The notes under the pieces are model-generated. The model saw nothing but the letters and a program-made list of their open reading frames with translations, did no database searches and was not told where the DNA came from. A stretch of DNA of 64,000 nt from Fusobacterium sp. (GTDB lineage: Bacteria; Fusobacteriota; Fusobacteriia; Fusobacteriales; Fusobacteriaceae): NCBI RefSeq assembly GCF_032477075.1, contig NZ_JAWDXO010000023.1:15372-79371 (forward strand), read 5' to 3'. Of this stretch, positions 61,939 to 64,000 are shown one piece after another; within the stretch, counting starts at the first letter, position 1; every line of letters starts with the position of its first letter. The position numbers and the translations under genes were made by a program.

Positions 61939-62679
61939 ATGAAAAAAATATTTGCTTTGCTTTCTGCTTTTGTTTTATGTTCATCTCTAAGCTTGGCTCA
62001 AAGTGAAAATAAGCTTCAAATTGGTGCTGGTGTAGGTTTTACTAATCATTTTTTTAAAGGGGATTCCATTACTTATCCTATTCCTGTATTAGATATCAGA
62101 TATGATGATTTTTATGTATCTGGAATAGCTATGGGATATGATATGTATAGTGAAGATGATTTTACTTTATCATTATTTCTTAATCCTTTTGACGGTTTTC
62201 CTATAAAAGGAAGCAAACTTGATCATGGATATAGAACTATTGATGAAAGAAAACCTCAAGTGGCAGTTGGAATGGTATTATCATATAATCTGAATTTTTA
62301 TGATATGACTGCTGTGGTAGCTTTCTCTGGAGGAGAAAGAGGGGTAAAAGGAAGTGCTCGTATAATCAAACCTTATAAAGTTACTGATAATTTTACATTG
62401 ATTCCATCATTTGGAGCAAGCATCTATTCATCTAATTATGTTGACTACTATTTTGGAATAGACAGTAATGAATTAGGTGGAAAAATAACTGATACTTATT
62501 CACCAGATACTGCTTATTCTTTAGGTCTTAGCTTAGCTGCTGAATATTATCTGAATGACAAAATAACACTTTTAGCTTTTCTGTCTGCTGATAGATTCTC
62601 TTCTGAAATTGGAGATTCTCCCATCATAGACAACAATAAACTTATTATGGTTGGAGCAGGAGTGAAATACTCATTTTAA
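61939..62679 (+). CDS. MipA/OmpV-family outer-membrane protein
   Basis: This is a 246-residue barrel protein with a signal peptide (MKKIFALLSAFVLCSSLSLA). Mature stretches such as QIGAGVGFTNHFFKG, IPVLDIRYDDFYVSGIAMGY and GGGERGVKGSA-like SGGERGVKGSARIIK recall MipA/OmpV. The last strand (LIMVGAGVKYSF) ends in Phe, the outer-membrane assembly signal. It is the third gene after the deacetylase fusion, so the three may share a role in envelope polymer handling. GGGGAGG precedes the ATG. Confidence 0.85.
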   Translation: MKKIFALLSAFVLCSSLSLAQSENKLQIGAGVGFTNHFFKGDSITYPIPVLDIRYDDFYVSGIAMGYDMYSEDDFTLSLFLNPFDGFPIKGSKLDHGYRTIDERKPQVAVGMVLSYNLNFYDMTAVVAFSGGERGVKGSARIIKPYKVTDNFTLIPSFGASIYSSNYVDYYFGIDSNELGGKITDTYSPDTAYSLGLSLAAEYYLNDKITLLAFLSADRFSSEIGDSPIIDNNKLIMVGAGVKYSF

Positions 62680-62687
62680 TTAAAAAG

Positions 62688-62729
62688 AAAAAGCTGATTC
62701 AAATAAGAAAATTTGTTTCAGCTTTTTTT
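62688..62729. terminator. Bidirectional terminator
   Basis: AAAAAGCTGA-type arm (62688-62697) pairs with TCAGCTTTTTTT (62718-62729) between converging genes. Confidence 0.8.
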
Positions 62730-62730
62730 A

Positions 62731-63366
62731 TTATATATTCAATAATTTTTCAGCAACATATACTGCATTTACCGCATCTGCTGAATAATATGCTCCCATA
62801 GATACAGCTATTTCTTCAGTTAGAGGAGCACCTCCTACCATTATTTTTATATTCTCTGTTATTCCTTTATCTCTAAGATATTTGATAGTTATTTTCATAG
62901 ATTCCAGTGTAGGAGACAGCATTGCAGAAAGCATTAATATGTCTGGAGAATATTTTTTAATATAATCCTCGATTTTTTCCTGTGGAACATCTACTCCCAT
63001 ATCTATCATTTCAAATCCGTTGCTTTCCAGCATTAATATGCAAAAGTTTTTTCCTATATCATGAAAATCTCCATGTACACTTCCTATTAATATTTTTCCT
63101 TTTTTTATCATATCTCCATCTTTAAGGTGAGGTTTCAATATTTTTATACTTTTTTCCATTATCTTTGCAGCTTCCAACACATCATACATAGTGAGAGTTT
63201 TTTCCTTAAACATTTCTCCTGCTTTAGTCATACCTTTTAATAATGAATCAGTTAATATTTCTTTAGGATCAATTCCCATGTTCAAAGCTTCTTCTGTAAG
63301 TTTTTCTATTTCATTCCCTTCACCATTTATTAATTTTTCTGAAATTATTTCTAAAATATCTTTCAT
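62731..63366 (-). CDS. Corrinoid (B12)-binding methyltransfer protein
   Basis: This is a 211-residue protein made of a helical cap and a Rossmann-like B12 domain, as in MtaC/MtbC-type and MetH modules. HGDFHDIGKN holds the lower-ligand His near 102, in the DxHxxG motif; SAMLSPTLESMK and VGGAPLTEEIAVSMGA complete the site. It would carry a methyl group on cobalamin between two partner enzymes. None of those partners is visible in the window, so it is solitary here. ATG 63366 has AGAGGTGA upstream; GTG 63375 is less likely. Confidence 0.9.
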   Translation of the reverse strand: MKDILEIISEKLINGEGNEIEKLTEEALNMGIDPKEILTDSLLKGMTKAGEMFKEKTLTMYDVLEAAKIMEKSIKILKPHLKDGDMIKKGKILIGSVHGDFHDIGKNFCILMLESNGFEMIDMGVDVPQEKIEDYIKKYSPDILMLSAMLSPTLESMKITIKYLRDKGITENIKIMVGGAPLTEEIAVSMGAYYSADAVNAVYVAEKLLNI

Positions 63367-63495
63367 TCCTCTCACCTCTTGGATTATTATAATTTTATTA
63401 TATTCTATTGTGATAGATATTGGAATATGTTATTTGTTTTATTATAAATTTGTTTTTTATCTAATTAATTATCGGACTTTAAAATATAGAAAATA

Positions 63496-63525
63496 AAAGA
63501 CAGAGATTTTATTTTCTCTGCCTTT
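63496..63525 (-). terminator. Terminator of the autotransporter gene
   Basis: On the minus strand AAAGGCAGAGA pairs with TCTCTGTCTTT, followed by a T-rich run. Confidence 0.8.
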
Positions 63526-63538
63526 CTATGCTGCTCTC

Positions 63539-64000
63539 CTAGAATTTATACCCCAGTCCTGCTCCTACTATCCATTCGCCTTTTATTTTGTTTTTACCTG
63601 TACCATTATGTGAATCTCTTTCCACTGCATAAGTTCCCTTTAGATCAAAGAGCATTCCACTTTCAAGTTCAAGGGTATATTTTGCATTCAGTCCTATACT
63701 AAATATTCTTGTATAGCTTACCCCTGCTGTCAGTGTACTCTTTCCTTTTTCATGTGGTATTACTTTTTTAAGGTCTACTCCTACTTTAGCTGCTGTATAG
63801 TCAAATGATTTTGAATCTGTTTCTATAGTTAAAGCTTTGTTTCCTTCCTTTGCTCCATCTTGGTCTATGTAAGTATATGACAGTGTTCCATATGGTTCTA
63901 GGAATAGATTATCTCCAATGTTATGAGAATATCTTCCATTCAAATAGATATCATATGATATATCATTATAGTTTGATGAATAATTTCTTGTTTCAGTTAT
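63539..64000 (-). CDS. Autotransporter beta-barrel (C-terminal part only)
   Basis: The last ~153 residues of a type V autotransporter are present; the frame is open to the right edge. Strands such as GDNLFLEPYGTLSYTYIDQ, YTAAKVGVDLKKVIP, STLTAGVSYTRIFSIGL and the final WIVGAGLGYKF are typical of the barrel that inserts in the outer membrane. The passenger lies outside the window. Fusobacteria carry many such proteins. Confidence 0.88.
   Translation of the reverse strand: MTETRNYSSNYNDISYDIYLNGRYSHNIGDNLFLEPYGTLSYTYIDQDGAKEGNKALTIETDSKSFDYTAAKVGVDLKKVIPHEKGKSTLTAGVSYTRIFSIGLNAKYTLELESGMLFDLKGTYAVERDSHNGTGKNKIKGEWIVGAGLGYKF

Noticed and set aside
1..64000. CRISPR array or insertion sequence
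   Set aside because: No regularly spaced repeat set and no transposase-like gene was seen in either strand.

Overview
The window looks like a chromosomal segment of a Fusobacterium-type organism (Fusobacteriales). It is very AT-rich, has strong AGGAGG-type ribosome sites, and encodes a Gram-negative envelope (RlpA-type lipoprotein, FadL-, MipA- and autotransporter-type barrels). It also carries an OXA class D beta-lactamase and anaerobic metabolism (NrdDG, glycyl-radical and radical-SAM enzymes). Species-level placement is inference.

Layout. 1-5.6 kb: end of a periplasmic solute-binding/PheC-like gene, an RlpA-type lipoprotein, a barrel protein, an OXA beta-lactamase, small accessory genes and two gene remnants. 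5.6-6.7 kb: a lone eutH. 6.8-33.9 kb: one minus-strand block of about 24 genes that I read as a non-canonical contractile injection system (CIS). From its 5' end it encodes a sheath, a tube, a candidate baseplate protein, a J-domain protein, two FHA proteins, a PP2C-TM-TPR protein, a Ser/Thr kinase and an Hsp70-like ATPase. These are followed by a hub-like protein, twin exported proteins, two candidate wedge proteins, a duplicated and partly decayed lipoprotein/adaptor module, a giant protein with a C-terminal PAAR-like tip, VgrG, and a second PP2C-TM-TPR protein. I find no ClpV, TssJ, TssL, TssM, capsid, terminase or integrase. A sigma-70-like promoter (TTGACT-N18-TATAAT) precedes the sheath gene, and stem-loops punctuate the operon.

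34.3-38.3 kb: nrdDG with a promoter carrying two NrdR-like boxes 31 bp apart, then a radical SAM protein. 38.5-43.7 kb: a sigma-54 activator diverging from a -24/-12 promoter that drives a PanE-like dehydrogenase, a GntP-type permease and a beta-keto-acid cleavage enzyme, followed by a hotdog-gene remnant. 43.9-51 kb: housekeeping and accessory genes (YbjQ, YaiI, MATE, GNAT, ferredoxin, AzlCD, HAD). 51.15-51.31 kb: tRNA-Pro and tRNA-Gln. 51.7-64 kb: M20 peptidase, FadL-type porin, SigH-like sigma factor, DUF4139 protein, M29 aminopeptidase, a glycosyltransferase-deacetylase fusion, a MipA-type protein, a lone corrinoid protein and the C-terminus of an autotransporter that runs off the right edge.

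The CIS is the main find. A phosphorylation circuit (kinase, PP2C-like, FHA) and an Hsp70/J pair sit in the same operon as sheath, tube, spike and tip. I infer signal-gated firing and chaperone-driven sheath recycling in place of ClpV. All family calls were made by eye from motifs; no database search was run.
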